Below the pieces are notes generated by a model. That model was given only the letters and a program-made list of their open reading frames with translations. It made no database searches and was not told the DNA's origin. Of a stretch of 64,000 bases of DNA, positions 1-12,084 are shown piece after piece. Where the stretch lies: positions 16,911,447-16,975,446 of the forward strand of contig OZ038322.1 in assembly GCA_964035795.1 (NCBI GenBank), written 5' to 3'. The position numbers were made by a program, and so were the translations under genes. Positions within the stretch are counted from its first letter, which is position 1. Every line of letters begins with the position of its first letter. The stretch is from Pterobdella sp. o SKG-2022 (Eukaryota; Annelida; Clitellata; Hirudinida; Piscicolidae).

Positions 1-47
1 ATCTAAAACAAAAACATTGAAATACCACAAGATCCAACCAAGTCAAA

Positions 48-3000
48 ATGTATTCTGAAGATCTGTACACAGCTAGCCCTTCAGAATACCTGATACAGCT
101 ACTAAAAGACAAAAGTCAATTGAACTCATTTTCTACAAACTTTTTGCATATCAACAGGCTTCTAGATGAAGGTTGGTAAAATGGAACTTTTCTTTTTTCC
201 ATATAAGAAGCTCTATAGTTTATAAAACTGAATATGGCTGAATTTAAATTTTGTTGTATTAACAAGTATTCAGAATATTTAAGTAGTGAGTGTTAATATT
301 TGCAATGTGAGATTTTGCCAAAAACTTCTTTCAACATTCACGTCTTTCAAATTAAATCTTTTTGATGATTATTTAAATGAAAAATCGAAATTGATTTTTA
401 AAAATTAATTATATTAAATTATTGATTTCAACATCCGCCTTTATTGATTAACTTTAATTTTATGGTCGGCTTTTGAGCAAATTCAAACAATATTTCAATC
501 TTTAACTATAAGCATTCATACATCTATTGAACTACATATGTATGTATTACAAATATCAAGTAAAAAAAACTAAGTCATGGCAAAAAATTCGTTAAACTTT
601 AAAAAATTTTTATAGAAATAAACAAAGTTAGAATGAATGTCTTTAACTCTGGCATCGTGACCGAGCCACTGTTGCTGCCCAAGCCTGAAGGTCATGTGGT
701 GATGTTGAGTGAGAAAATCAACGTGCCTGTCAAAGAATTCCCTGATGTCAGTATTTTTTGTCGACTAATTTAAATTTAATTGTGCTTATTTTTGAATTTT
801 TATGCCTACATAATAAATGTGTGAATACAATATTAAAAATATCGTCTCTAGTTTAACTTTGTGGGTAGACTCTTGGGACCCAGAGGTTTAACAGCGAAAC
901 AACTGGAATTGGACACAGGCTGCAAAATTCTCATAAGAGGCATGGGATCTATGAGGGACAAGCAGAAAGTAAGTGTTGAAATTTGCAAAAAACCTTATAC
1001 AAGTTTGAGGCCTGTAATGAATTTAATATACCATTGTGAAACCACAAGGTAAACTTGAAGTTTGTTAGGTCTACAGTATGATGAAACTAACGTAGTTTGC
1101 AGAACCATTTGAGTGAAATTAAATTTATTATCTTTAATAAACTTTACTAAATAAATATTTTTGAGAAATTAAATCTTTTGAGTTAAATACTTTAAGCTTC
1201 ATGAGCAAGTCTTGGTTGAGTTAATATTTAAAATGACATGGCTCATAATGAAAAATTGCCTCACATTTTTCTTACACAAAAGAATTCGGCAAAGCTTAAC
1301 TATTATATGAAAACTATATATATTTTAAATATTCTTTACAACCGTTACTATATCGGCATTGTTTTTTATTCTTTTCGGTAATATTATATTTCATTTATTT
1401 TTATTGTTTTTTATTTTGTTTGTTTTCTTTATTATTCTGCTTTAGATTCTATTGTTAGCATATAATGGAAGTTGCTCAAAATTAACTTAATACGACATTT
1501 CAATTTCAAAAACAACTATACCTTGATAGCTTATCTATGACGTAAATAAGCTCGAATTTGTACATTGTTGATTATTTATGTGCTGTTTATTTTTCTATTT
1601 TTTGTTTGTTTATATGGTTTTTTCTTTATTTGTTTAGTTGTGTTTTGTTTTTTCATCTATGTTTGTTTTTTTTCGTTTGCTTATTTATTTATTTTTTATT
1701 TAGTTTTTTTAGTTATATTTTTTGAATGGTGTATGTAATTTTTCACGCATTCACATATAAATAACACAACTAAAGCATAATAATTATTTTGTATTTTTTT
1801 AGCAATATACAAAATAGAAAATAGATACTTACTCGTGCCATTATTTGAATTAAGATTATTTGTAAATAATGAAACTTGTAACATGTTTTTGCAATCCAAA
1901 AATTCTCAGTATTTAACTAAGAATTCTCATTTTAAAAAAGTGCATAAAGTTTTTTTTTTGGTAAAAAGGTTTCCAGCATAAATTGAAATGTAATTTCAAG
2001 TTGTAAGTAAAAATTATTGAATAATTTTAAATTAAATTAAAAGATAATTAAGAATAGGTTCAGTTTAATTAGTGGTGATTGTGACCTTTCGTAATACTAG
2101 TTTAATAAAAATTGATTGTAAAAGTTTATGAAAACAACAAAAATGCTATAGTTTTCATTAAGTTTAGCCTTGCGTTAGCATCTTTAAGTTTTAACTAAAT
2201 TGAACTTTTTAGAAAAAACAGTTGTTTAAATGCATTATAATTTTTCTAAAAAAATTTATTTCAAGTAGCATGATTTCATAAAAAAGATCTTCCATCAAAA
2301 AGTTTTAAAAACTTTAGTATTCAAAAATAAGGTTTGAAACGTTTGACTACAACAACATCCTAATCTTACCTTTCAAATTAATGATAATTGTTTCATTCTT
2401 TGTTTAAAGGTTATTTATTGGTTATTTTTAAGCCAATATCCGCACATCATTTAAAACTTATTTCTACCGCTTTACCCTTAACTCCGTTTATTTAAATGCA
2501 AACGTTTGATATATAATTTTTCCGATTATAGGGAATATTTGCTTATTTCGATTTAATTCATAATCACTTTAAATATTCATCTTTATAAAAAAAATATCAT
2601 GTTAATATATGTACAAAACATTTAACACACATTTCCATGTTTGTAGATTAAGATTGTAATCATAAATCTATTGTAATGGTGTATTGAAGGAAGAAAGCAT
2701 GAAAGGAAAAGCAAAATGGGAGCACTTGAATGAAGATTTGCATGTTCTCATCAACGTAGAAGACACCTTGAACAGAGCTCAAGTGAAAATTGAAATTATG
2801 TTTTAAACAAAAAACTAAAAATAAAATAACGTTGTTAAAATCATTTAAGTGAAGGTCCTATTGTAATTTATATGCTGATTTGTTCTTGCAGATAAGACTG
2901 AAGAGAGCAGTGAACGAGATCAAAATACTTTTGACGCCAATTGTGAGTTATTTACATTTGAAAAACTTACTTATTTATATTTCTTTGTCTCACTTCGGAC

Positions 3001-4080
3001 TATAAGAAGATCTTCAGATAAATCATTCTAAATATTAATTGAAATTTTTAAAACTATTGGTTATGTTTCTTTTCATTATAAATTACAAAATCAAGGTGAA
3101 TTCTATTCGAATATCTAAGCTGCTATGAATATACTAAAATGATATATCATATAATGATCGGCTTTTATATCTAGTGATTTTAAAATCAGTTACTTTACCT
3201 CTAACAATGCATTGTGTAAATCTAGCTTGGTTGACATTTCGATAGGCATTCAAAGACTTTATCAAATAATTCATTTTCAGAGCGATTTTTTTTAACTAAA
3301 ATGAATTTAATAAAAATATAGTGTATTATATATAATGAGCAGTTTTGTGACACTTTACAATCCGAAATGAATTTGTGGATTAATAATGTATGAAAATGTT
3401 TGATATGTAAAGAACATGTTGTCTGCATTATCTGAAAAGAAATCAACGGTCCGTAAAGCATTTCTATTGTGTTAGAGTAATTTTTAAAATCCACAAAGAA
3501 ATAAATACATTTTTTAAATTTTAAAAGTAGAAACTAATACAAAAATTTATGAAAAAACAGCCTGAAAATGAAGACGACTTGAAGAAAAGGCAACTGACAG
3601 AGTTGGCGATGTTGAATGGCACGTACAGAGGCTTCGACAAAGGAGTTGTACTTGCAAAGTCGAGAGGTTGGAACAACATAGGTATAAAATAAAAATTTTA
3701 AAAAATCTTCAAGCTTAATAAACTAGTTATAGCATATCATTAAACAAATGAAAAAAAATATATTCAAAATTCTCAAAGCACTGGTTTTTTCGTTTCTAGA
3801 TATGGACTTTTTCCTTCCCTCAGCCCCCACACAACTTTTGATGCCTTCTGTTCCAAGTCCCTCTCCCATGTTTTTTGGGCCTATATTTCAGAGTCCCTTC
3901 AACCCTGTCCCAAACTCGCAGCCTTTGACACCTCTACCAAGTCCTAACGTGAGCCACCAGTCATTGATTCTGTCACCCCCTCCTACAGACATGAAAGTTC
4001 TCTACCAAGTTGATATGCAGCAACAACCCATGACTTCATACGAGTTCAATGCTGGACCGGTTATTGCTCCGGTCCGTTAA
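48..4080 (+). CDS. QKI: Quaking/HOW-type STAR family RNA-binding protein (7 exons)
   Basis: STAR proteins bind ACUAAY-type RNA elements through an extended KH domain and control splicing, stability and translation. Exons: 48-171, 616-746, 852-968, 2690-2782, 2892-2942, 3561-3681, 3800-4080. All phases agree and give about 305 residues, close to the family's usual length. The first exon has the QUA1 dimerisation motif ([15 protein letters not shown], then LLDEE across the junction). Exons 2-3 carry [27 protein letters not shown] with the KH GPRG loop. Exon 4 gives [12 protein letters not shown]. Exons 5-6 give QUA2-type LKRAVNEI and [17 protein letters not shown]. The tail is Pro/Ser-rich and ends PVR, with no visible C-terminal nuclear signal. 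An in-frame stop at 18-20 supports the start at 48. Exon 6 could instead end at 3666, 15 bases shorter in the same phase. Exon 2 uses a GTCAGT donor. Family is certain; orthology (how, asd-2 or QKI) is inferred. Confidence 0.9.
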
Positions 4081-4949
4081 GAAACCACTGAGTGTTTAAA
4101 GCTTTTTTAAAATTTTTCTCAATACCTTTTTTTTTAGTTTTTCAAGTACCATTTTTTTCGATACTTTTTGTTGTTTTAAATCATTGAAACATTATGCAAT
4201 TTATTCCAACAATTTTTAAATATGTTCTTGAAACTATTGTGAAAGTTTAAAAGTTTGTGAGCCCATTTCATTGCAACATGAAATTTAAGTCACATTTTAT
4301 CCAGAGCATAATGAAGCATTTTAAAATTAGTTCAGTTACTATTTTTTACTTTAAATCCATTTTTGAATTTTATTTTGTTTGGAGTTAAAAGTTGTTATCG
4401 TATAATAAATTTTCTCATTTAGACTTTTTCAAATATTTCTCTTTTCTACATAAACATTCTGTTTAATTTCAAAGATTCGCCTTATTGATGAAATATCCAA
4501 AAAACCGTTTTAAATTTGCTCAAAATTTTGGTTCGATTTTCTTTGGCATTCAAGTATATACTTTCAATTATAGTTTATGGGTTTGTAGATTTGCTATTTG
4601 AAGTTTTCACTATAATAAAATGGTAAAACTGTCAATTTCCCTTTTAAAAATTATATAATTAGAAGTAATCTATTTCGTCTTTTATTGGTTTTCTCTGCTT
4701 ACCTCTTCCTTATCGTTCTTCATATAAAATTTGTATTTTTATGTACACAATTTCTTTATATAACTCTTCTGCCTTTTTTTGTAATCTTAAACTTCCTTCT
4801 AAGAGTGTTAGCCTAAGATCTTCCATCCGCTTTCAACACTATTATTCTTTCTCTCTGCTAAATCAGCTTTTCCTTTCTCGTCTTCTTTGCTGGAAATCTC
4901 TAACTTTTTGTCTTAAATGAAAGGTGAACAAGTTACCAACCAAACAGAT
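4081..4949. other. 3' flank of STAR gene, no gene seen
   Basis: AT-rich sequence with a possible polyadenylation hexamer (AATAAA) near 4404. The stretch before the LINE fragment is pyrimidine-rich. I see no coding exon on either strand. Confidence 0.5.
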
Positions 4950-5715
4950 TAGGATATTAAATACTTTCATATCACCTTCAGAAAGTGTCAAAAGCCTGGA
5001 TGTTTTCATGGATAAAGACTTGAACATAAACTCACATATAAGTAAGATGTTGCAAGCAGGCTTCTCAGCTCTCAGGCAGATAAGGTCTTTTAAAAAGTGT
5101 CTTTCTTATGATTCGTTGAGGACCCTTGCTGTTGCTTTGATTTTGAGCAGAATAGATTATTGCAACACATTGTTAGCTGGGTTACCTAAAAGCAGTTGTG
5201 TAGAGTCCAGTCTCTTATCAACACTACAGCCAGGTTAATTACGGGCACAAGGAAGTTTGACCATATAACTCCAGTTTTGAAAAAGTTGCATTGGGTCAAA
5301 GTTAAGGATAGGGTAGTTTATAAAATATTATTACTTATATTTAAATGTAGGCTAGGATATGGTCCAAAATACATATCGGAAAGACTCATACCTATCTCTG
5401 AAATACCTGAAAAGTGAAAGCTTAAATTTTCGGACTCAACCAATTTATACGTCCCTAAGTCCAAAATGTCTAGAATTGGAAAGCGTAGGTTTGAGGTTGA
5501 AGGCCCAAGTTTGTGGAACGGCTTGCCGGAAGGCTTAAGAAGGATTAGGAAAGTGAAGGACTTTGGAAAGGGGCTAAAAACTAGTTTTTAAAAAAAATAT
5601 TAAGCTGTTTTAATCTATTATTATATTAGAATATTTTACACATATCAAGTGATCTTGATACTCCCTGGGTTAAACATCACTATAATAAACCTCGTAAATT
5701 ATTATTATTATTATT
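4950..5715 (+). mobile_element. CR1/L2-like non-LTR retrotransposon, 3' fragment
   Basis: Two overlapping frames (4924-5238 and 5196-5417) plus the sequence to about 5590 match the post-palm part of a CR1/L2/Rex-type reverse transcriptase. Key motifs are SRIDYCNTLLAGLP, TTARLITGTRKFDHITP, LKKLHWVKV and SLWNGLPEGLR. The reading frame shifts near 5200 and is broken by a stop near 5415, so the copy is dead. The element ends in a short TTA microsatellite (about 5701-5715), as is typical of CR1-clade 3' ends. It lies between the STAR gene and WAVE. The same element recurs at 20139-20335 and 53130-54560. Confidence 0.85.
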
Positions 5716-6777
5716 CTTTTTCTCCTATATTATTTTGCTAATAATGTTAAAAATCTTTGTCAAGAGGTTCATAGCAGAGATCCTGTGAACGAGAGGAGTT
5801 ATATAAACTATTTATATTTAGACTTACCTAAGTAAGGAATATTTCAAATAATATTTTCGCTGCTGTACTTACATAACATATTTATTAAAAACTTTCAATA
5901 AATAATATTCCGAAACTTAGAAAAAACTGGAAAGTTTTGAAAAAAAGGTTATAAATATTATAAAAACATTTTTGTGTACCACATATAATTAAGTCAGTAA
6001 TATTAACTAATTTTTTGAAGTATCTGCAAACTCATTTATAAAAGGTGAAACAGATTTTCCATTGAAACATATCATGATATAAACTATTTTTTTTATTATT
6101 ATCAAATTAAAGAATAAAACAAAAAGCAAAAAAGTGAAATAATTTTTCTACAATACAACTAGTGTTCAGAGAGAAACAGCTTAACATCTAACGCACCATT
6201 CGTAAATGCTCAATTTTAGTTTGATTCAGCTCAGTGAATACATCATTTTTTTTGGTTATCAAACAACCATACTTAAAATAATGCCTTCATAAACAAGATA
6301 ATAGAAACTTTTAAAAATAATTTATTCAAAAATGCATGAAGTTTTACACATGAGGCTTAAATTTTGAAAAAACCATGTATTACTTAATTTACTTATTTTT
6401 TCAAAAAGAATTATAAAAACACTTGAACATTGAGATTAAAATTTATACAAAATCAATTTTTATAAAAAATCTGAAAAAGCTTATTATTATTATATTTTAT
6501 ATTTTTCAAGTTGTATAACTGAAGTTTCCAAAAAAATAATATTTTTTCGAATAATTTCATATAAACTTTAAGCATCGCTTTATCAAGCTAGTGCTAGCGG
6601 CTACGTTATATTGCTTTCGTTACCTGTGGCCATAAATTTTGTTGGAAGTTAGTAAGGAAGTTTAAATACCATTAGTTATAGGCTTATTTATTTATTAATG
6701 TAAACTACCTTAATATTAATTTTGTGTTGGTTATCACGATACTTTAAAGAGTTGGAAAATTTGTCTTTTTCTTAAAA
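5716..6777. other. Intergenic, upstream of WAVE
   Basis: AT-rich with no exon recognised. It should contain the WAVE promoter and 5'UTR, but I see no convincing core promoter motif. Confidence 0.4.
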
Positions 6778-9700
6778 ATGCCTATGTCAAAACGATTGAT
6801 CACTCCTGTGGATGTGAGTAGAAATGTAGTAGACAACGCTGTTCGAAATGAATTAGAATGTGTTAGCAATAATACTTTGGCAAATCTTCTACTTCAATTG
6901 AGTTCTTTGAGTAAAATGAGCGAAGATCTATTCACTGAGATTCACATCGAAACATGTTGTGTTTTTTACAAGACTTGCCAAATTATAAAAAGAGTTGAAG
7001 CTTTAAAAATAAAAATTATAGAGTTGAACCCAATTGCTGAGGAAGGTAAGAGTTTTAGACCAAATGATAAAAAATAACTGTTCAATAAAATTTTGATATG
7101 ATTATTCGTGTTTTTAATAGTTTCTCTGAAAGACATAACTCAAAGAGAGCCTTTCAGAAGTGAAGTAGAGAAGGACCAGGAGATTATAACTGTGGGTACT
7201 CGACCTAGAGCAATTAATGACATGTACCTCAGCATTGAGAAACCTCCTTGCTTACAAATACTTGATCCTTACAGGTAGTCCACTTTTTATTCACTATTCA
7301 ACTTTAATGAATTATTCAAAAACTTTGATCTTCTTCTTGCTTATTTAATATTCTTGTTTTTTTGTTATGGAGTTATACTATTTATATGGCAGCTTTCCAT
7401 CTTTTTCTATCTCGTGCCAATCCTATGTCACTGCTGTGTTCTCAAATTCTTTTCAACAAATTTAGCCTGAGACATCTTTGACCTATCTTTTTCAACAATA
7501 CCCATCACTTCTTTCATCGGCTGCTGTGAGGTATCATTTTGCGTTATTTGCATGACGTTCCAATACCATTTTTTTTTATTACCCCCATGTTGCGCCATTT
7601 AGGTTAGGAATGTACCCTATCTTTATCATCAGACTGTTAGTGTTGGCTTTAGGATGTTTCTTTGCACATTAAGAACTTGTCCTAAAAACCTAGTCTAATG
7701 AGAGCAGACTGATGAAACAGTCTGTGTGGAGTCCTCCAAAAAAAATTATCTTGGAACAAGATAAAATTAGTAACCCCAAAAGATTACTGGAGGACAGAAA
7801 AGGTTCGTTTAGATTTGTATCCTGAAAGGGTAGCAGCCCCACGAACTAGCAAGCCTAAACGCTGGGACGTAGATGCCTCTTAATGTCTTGCTTTGGAAAG
7901 GTGCCTTTTAACGCCATGCCCAGGACCATTTAAGTTTGCTTTTGGATATGTTGCTGAATAGTGTTTCAAGCTCCAGTTATGGGAATGCTTTTGTGTATTT
8001 TTTTGTTTTTATTATGAGCATTTACCTATTCTATCGTATCGGGTGTTTTTTCATATCTTCCATCACTACCAAGGTTTTGATGGCACACAACATCACCAAT
8101 TGTACACAGCTCTCATACACTACCTTTTTTGTTGTGTCACCCAGTGCTGGGGAGCATAGCAGCTCTTTGATAAAAAAGAATGCTTATCAAGCTTGTTTCC
8201 CTTTGGATACAACTGCAGTATTATGATCATAAACATCTGAGATATTCCTTGATTATTTTTAAAATTGAGTTCTATTTAGATTACTATGGAAACATAGATG
8301 AAGGGTTTCAATAGAAATAATATACTAATGAATAATGACCAAGTTGAATTTGTCGAAAATTTTAGTTTTTTGAAAAAATATATGTATCTAAAATTTTCAT
8401 TTTACGATAAAAATCAAGAAAATTGAATTTAAAAAAAAGATAAGATGTATCTAAAAAATTACATTTCTGAGATATATAAATGTGCTAGATTTTTTGTCTC
8501 ACATTTGTTGACTTGAATGTTTGAGCTTGATGCTAAAGAAAAATAGCACATACAGATGTTTGAGAATTTTCTAAATTTTTTTTCCAAGTTTACTACATCT
8601 GAAATGTGTTCATTTCTGCCTTTATTGCATCTGACGCAGTTTTGTCCAACAGCATTGTCACAAACAGATCTACTTAATATATAAATATTTAAATTTGATA
8701 AATTTATGAAAATTAACATAAGTTTGGTTTTTATAAAAGTAAATTTATATTTGTTGGTTTCAACACAAAGTCTTATAATGTGTAAACTTTTTAAAGGGAG
8801 GATGGCAAGAAGAGCATGAAGTTTTACACTGATCCTGGGTACTTTTTTGATTTGTGGCAAAAACAAATGGCTGCAGGAACTGAGGTTCAAAAGAAGAAAA
8901 ATGCAAAAGTTAAGAGGGTACGTGCAAAGATAAAAAAAATATTTACTTTAATTTTAAACTAAACTAGTAGAGCGAATATGGGTTAGGAAATGAAAAAATG
9001 GAAGAAGCTATTGCAAAAAAGAAAAAAGCTCAAAAATTAGTGTAAGACTAAAAATTGAAAAAATAAAATCCAATTTAGGAAAATGAGAAGGTAAGCCATA
9101 AAAACTGTGGTCTCAGCTATGAGAGAGGAAAAAGAGAATTAGATGAGTTTTATGAGAAATTTCTTGATAGAACACGTGAAACAAATTTTATTCAATTAAA
9201 ATTTTTGATAAGTTCAACCTTATCACAATTCATAATTGCAAGAAATTTTCATTAAATAGATTATTTCTGTCCATCCTCAGTATATTGGAAATAAAACTGG
9301 ATCTTGGTACCTATTATTTTTAAATTGAAATAAATTACTAATCTTTTATATCAGAAATCTTCAAAAAAGTTGCTGGACAATGATGGTGGTGTTGGAACAC
9401 ATATTCTAAATGCAGCCAACCATGATATTATTTCATACCAAAACTCTGAGCAACCAGTCTACCCTAACCAGTAAATATTATTCGTATTTTGTCTCATTAT
9501 GTCTTCAAGACAATATAAACTATCTAAAGAAAATCTTATAACAGAAATGGAAATGAAGCGTATTTACAACAGCTGCAGGAAGAGGCATTTTTACAACAAC
9601 AATATGAATATCAGCAGCAACTTCTATTTCAGCAACAACAACAAGCTTACCAACTTTTCAATACTGATTCTCAAAGCGCTTGGAACACTGCACAATCTTA

Positions 9701-12084
9701 TGAAACCAATCAGGTGATTCCAATTGATTTTTTGCAAGGTAGGTTAATAATACATAGTGTTAAAAAAATTTGATATTCAAAGTATTTGCTTAGAATGAAA
9801 CCTAAGCACGACGTTAAACTGCACCAAACTTGGCATTTCCAAATTTGAAGCTGTCTTTTTGTTATAGCCTGGATAACAGTGGCTTTGGTAGGATGTATCG
9901 ACAAACTGATATTCTGGTATTGTTGTCATTTGGCTTGGCGGATGATCCTTTTTTATTTTTTTTATTGACAGCGGCAAGACAAAATGCCCAAAAGTGGGAA
10001 CGGCTGATCTTGAAATCAATAATTTCAAGTCGAACGTTAGCTCGGGTTGACAGTATAGAAATTCGTCCAAAATAAATAGCCTATTTTATTAATTACATTC
10101 ATATAATATCAATAACCTAGGCCGACTGTTGTCAACTCCAGTTACTGGAACATGTACAAGAGTATAATCTAATTAGATTAATGATTAAAAACCGAGTGAA
10201 TGAAAATATGGTTAATTTCATTCAAACTAAGTAACCAATCAGTTATAACTCAATTTTTCACCCGAAATTTATATTTATGCACTTATAACTTGTAACCTAA
10301 AACTTTACATAACTTAGGAAATTTATATCATTCCAAATATTAATTTATATCATTCCAAATATTAATATATTAATAATATTATTTTTTGGGCATGCCTCAA
10401 TTTTCTGTTTACTGTTTGGAATAAAATAAACTCTTAAAATATTTTCATTTGAATATATAAACCTCATATAGTTCTACCAACTAAACAGATAGGGTACAAA
10501 GGACAAGGCTATGTTGATGGGGATGGAAACTTGCCTCTTCACCCATCATCACCGCTACCTCCACCTGAAAACCTGCCTGAATTTCCACCTCTTCCAGATT
10601 CTACAGAAAACTTTTCAGATCTCCCTCCTCCTCCTCCCATCTTTCCTGATCCTTGTTTTGAAGCTACTCCACCATTGCCTTCTCAACCTATCAACACATC
10701 TGACAACCTTAATGATAGTTATATGCCATCACCGCCACAAAATTTACCCCCACAACAAGATGGAACTTCTTTCAAGTTTTCTGCCGGGGTTGAAGACTTG
10801 CTTTCTAGGATAGAAGGAACTCATTTGGTGCATACCCCTCACAAGGGCACTAGGGACAACACTCCAGTAAGGCCTGCATCCACTGACGTCAGTGCTATCA
10901 ATCAGACATCTTTCAGTGAAGCATCTAACCGCGATAACGTGCCGACACATCACAATAACACAAATTTGTCAAGAAACGCCAGCAAAAATTATGACCATGT
11001 AAACAGCATCTCTTCACCACAAACAAATGGTGCTGTTAATCAACCTCTTCAACAACCTCAAGCTACTGAACAACCACAAGACGAAAGATCCGACCTTCTT
11101 AAAGCTATCAGACAAGGTATGCCTCTTTTTAAGATTATATTATTTTAGTGTCCTAATTGTTTCTACGTAAACTCTTTTTGACTCACTCTAGTTATCCTTG
11201 TTTACTCATTTCAAACATCCTTATTTAGTATTATTTCAGAACACTAGTTAGTTTATTAAAATACGAAACTTTCGTTATCACGTTGAAAAGCTTCGTATTT
11301 TAATAAACTAACTAGTGTTCTGAAATAATACTCATTTTATTGGGGCTTTTGGAAAAAATCATTATCTTTATTTACTTATCACTTTTTGCTGCCCTAGGTG
11401 AGATGGTATCTGAGAGATTTTTCGTATGCTTTCACTAATAAAAACAATATTATTTCAATTATTATTAATTAACGTCTTGTATTGTATTTTGCTGTAAAAA
11501 ACGTTTGATTGAAGGGACGTTTCAGCAGACTCAATTTGAGTGCTCTCATCACCCATGTTAAACAAATGAGTTTATGTAGATAGCATTCAACGAAAACATA
11601 CTATGAAAAAATTTTCAATTTATAGTTTTGCCATAACTTCTATAGCGAAAAATAGGTTATAAAACCATATGTATATTTATTTTTGTTCAGTTCCCAATGC
11701 ATTTGACCACCTTGACAGGAATCCAACTGAGAAAGGTGGCGGAGACAAAGCAACAAAAAAGACGAACCACAGGTATTTTTATAATCATTCCTTCGATATC
11801 AATAATCTTCATAGATATAACCTTTACTCTATTTTTCCAAAAATAAGACCTCTCAATATACTTAATGTCTATTTTTTATATCTTTAACATAGGATCTATT
11901 ATAAACATGCTTGTATCTTATGTTTTTATATAAAAAAAGTGGCGTTTATAAAAAATGAAATTAAATAACAGGTAAGCTGGATGTGCAGTCAATTATGGAG
12001 GCAGCTTTTGAAGTTCGCAGGAAAGCAATGGAGCGTGATGATGAGGACGAAGAAGACGATGAGGAGAATGATTGGAGTGACTGA
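6778..12084 (+). CDS. WASF: WAVE/SCAR actin nucleation-promoting factor (9 exons)
   Basis: WAVE activates Arp2/3 downstream of Rac, as part of the pentameric WAVE regulatory complex at the plasma membrane. Exons: 6778-7045, 7121-7274, 8797-8917, 9079-9090, 9355-9470, 9545-9713, 10489-11116, 11719-11772, 11972-12084. All junctions are phase-consistent and give 544 residues, near the family norm of 500-560. The N-terminus has the WAVE homology domain (MPMSKR, NELECV, LLLQLSSLSK, then SLKDITQREPFRS, KFYTDPGYFFDLW). The middle has a Gln-rich exon (9545-9713) and a Pro-rich exon (10489 on, LPPPENLPEFPPLP). The C-terminus has WH2 (LLKAIRQGIQLRKV), the connector (MEAAFEVRRKAM) and the acidic tail ending DEENDWSD with the key Trp. 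The 12-base exon 4 is optional without changing frame. Identification is WAVE, not WASH, because of this N-terminal domain. Confidence 0.93.
7275..8796 (+). other. Long WAVE intron 2, no exon seen
   Basis: Intron of about 1.5 kb. It has an open frame at 7936-8226 without family resemblance, a less AT-rich patch at about 7380-7930, and a small 7-bp hairpin at about 7704-7723. No mobile-element protein motif was recognised. Confidence 0.4.
9079..9090 (+). other. 12-nt microexon of WAVE
   Basis: The sequence tttag|GAAAATGAGAAG|gtaagc gives a 12-base exon (ENEK) in phase 0, with a good acceptor and a consensus donor on either side. It sits between exons ending KVKR and starting KSSKK. Skipping keeps the frame, so it may be alternatively used. 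Confidence 0.6.
9805..10190 (+). repeat. Dispersed repeat family, copy 1 (in WAVE intron)
   Basis: About 385 bp that aligns co-linearly by eye with 57400-57771. Shared blocks include cGACGTTAARCTGCAC, TTATAGCCTGRATA, a TTTGGYTTGRCGGAT block, GACAARMTG, TTTCAAGT, TGACAGTATA/GGCAGTATA, and a tail with CCCCAGTTA-like and GGMACATGT blocks. Neither copy has a convincing reading frame across its length. The copies differ at many positions and carry indels, so the family is old. It lies wholly within the intron 9714-10488. Class is unknown; it could be a SINE, a MITE or a non-autonomous fragment. Confidence 0.65.
10320..10363. repeat. 22-bp perfect tandem duplication
   Basis: Two exact adjacent copies of a 22-base unit (10320-10341 and 10342-10363) in a WAVE intron. 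It looks like a slippage-type duplication. Confidence 0.8.
11227..11332. repeat. 41-bp perfect inverted repeat, 24-nt loop
   Basis: Arms 11227-11267 and 11292-11332 are exact reverse complements (41 of 41 by direct comparison), separated by 24 bases. The palindrome lies in the WAVE intron 11117-11718, so the transcript would contain a long RNA hairpin. Possibilities are a small MITE-like palindrome, a recent foldback duplication, a small-RNA precursor or an assembly foldback artefact. Confidence 0.9.

Noticed and set aside
7700..7730. CTGATGA motif suggesting a hammerhead ribozyme
   Set aside because: No GAAA core or stem II in the right place. The segment is only a small 7-bp hairpin.
7936..8226. 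96-codon open frame in WAVE intron 2
   Set aside because: No recognisable motif, and it sits inside a well-supported intron on the same strand.
6778..12084. Calling the gene WASH
   Set aside because: The N-terminal MPMSKR...NELECV...QLSSLSK block is the WAVE homology domain. The VCA tail alone is shared by the wider family.
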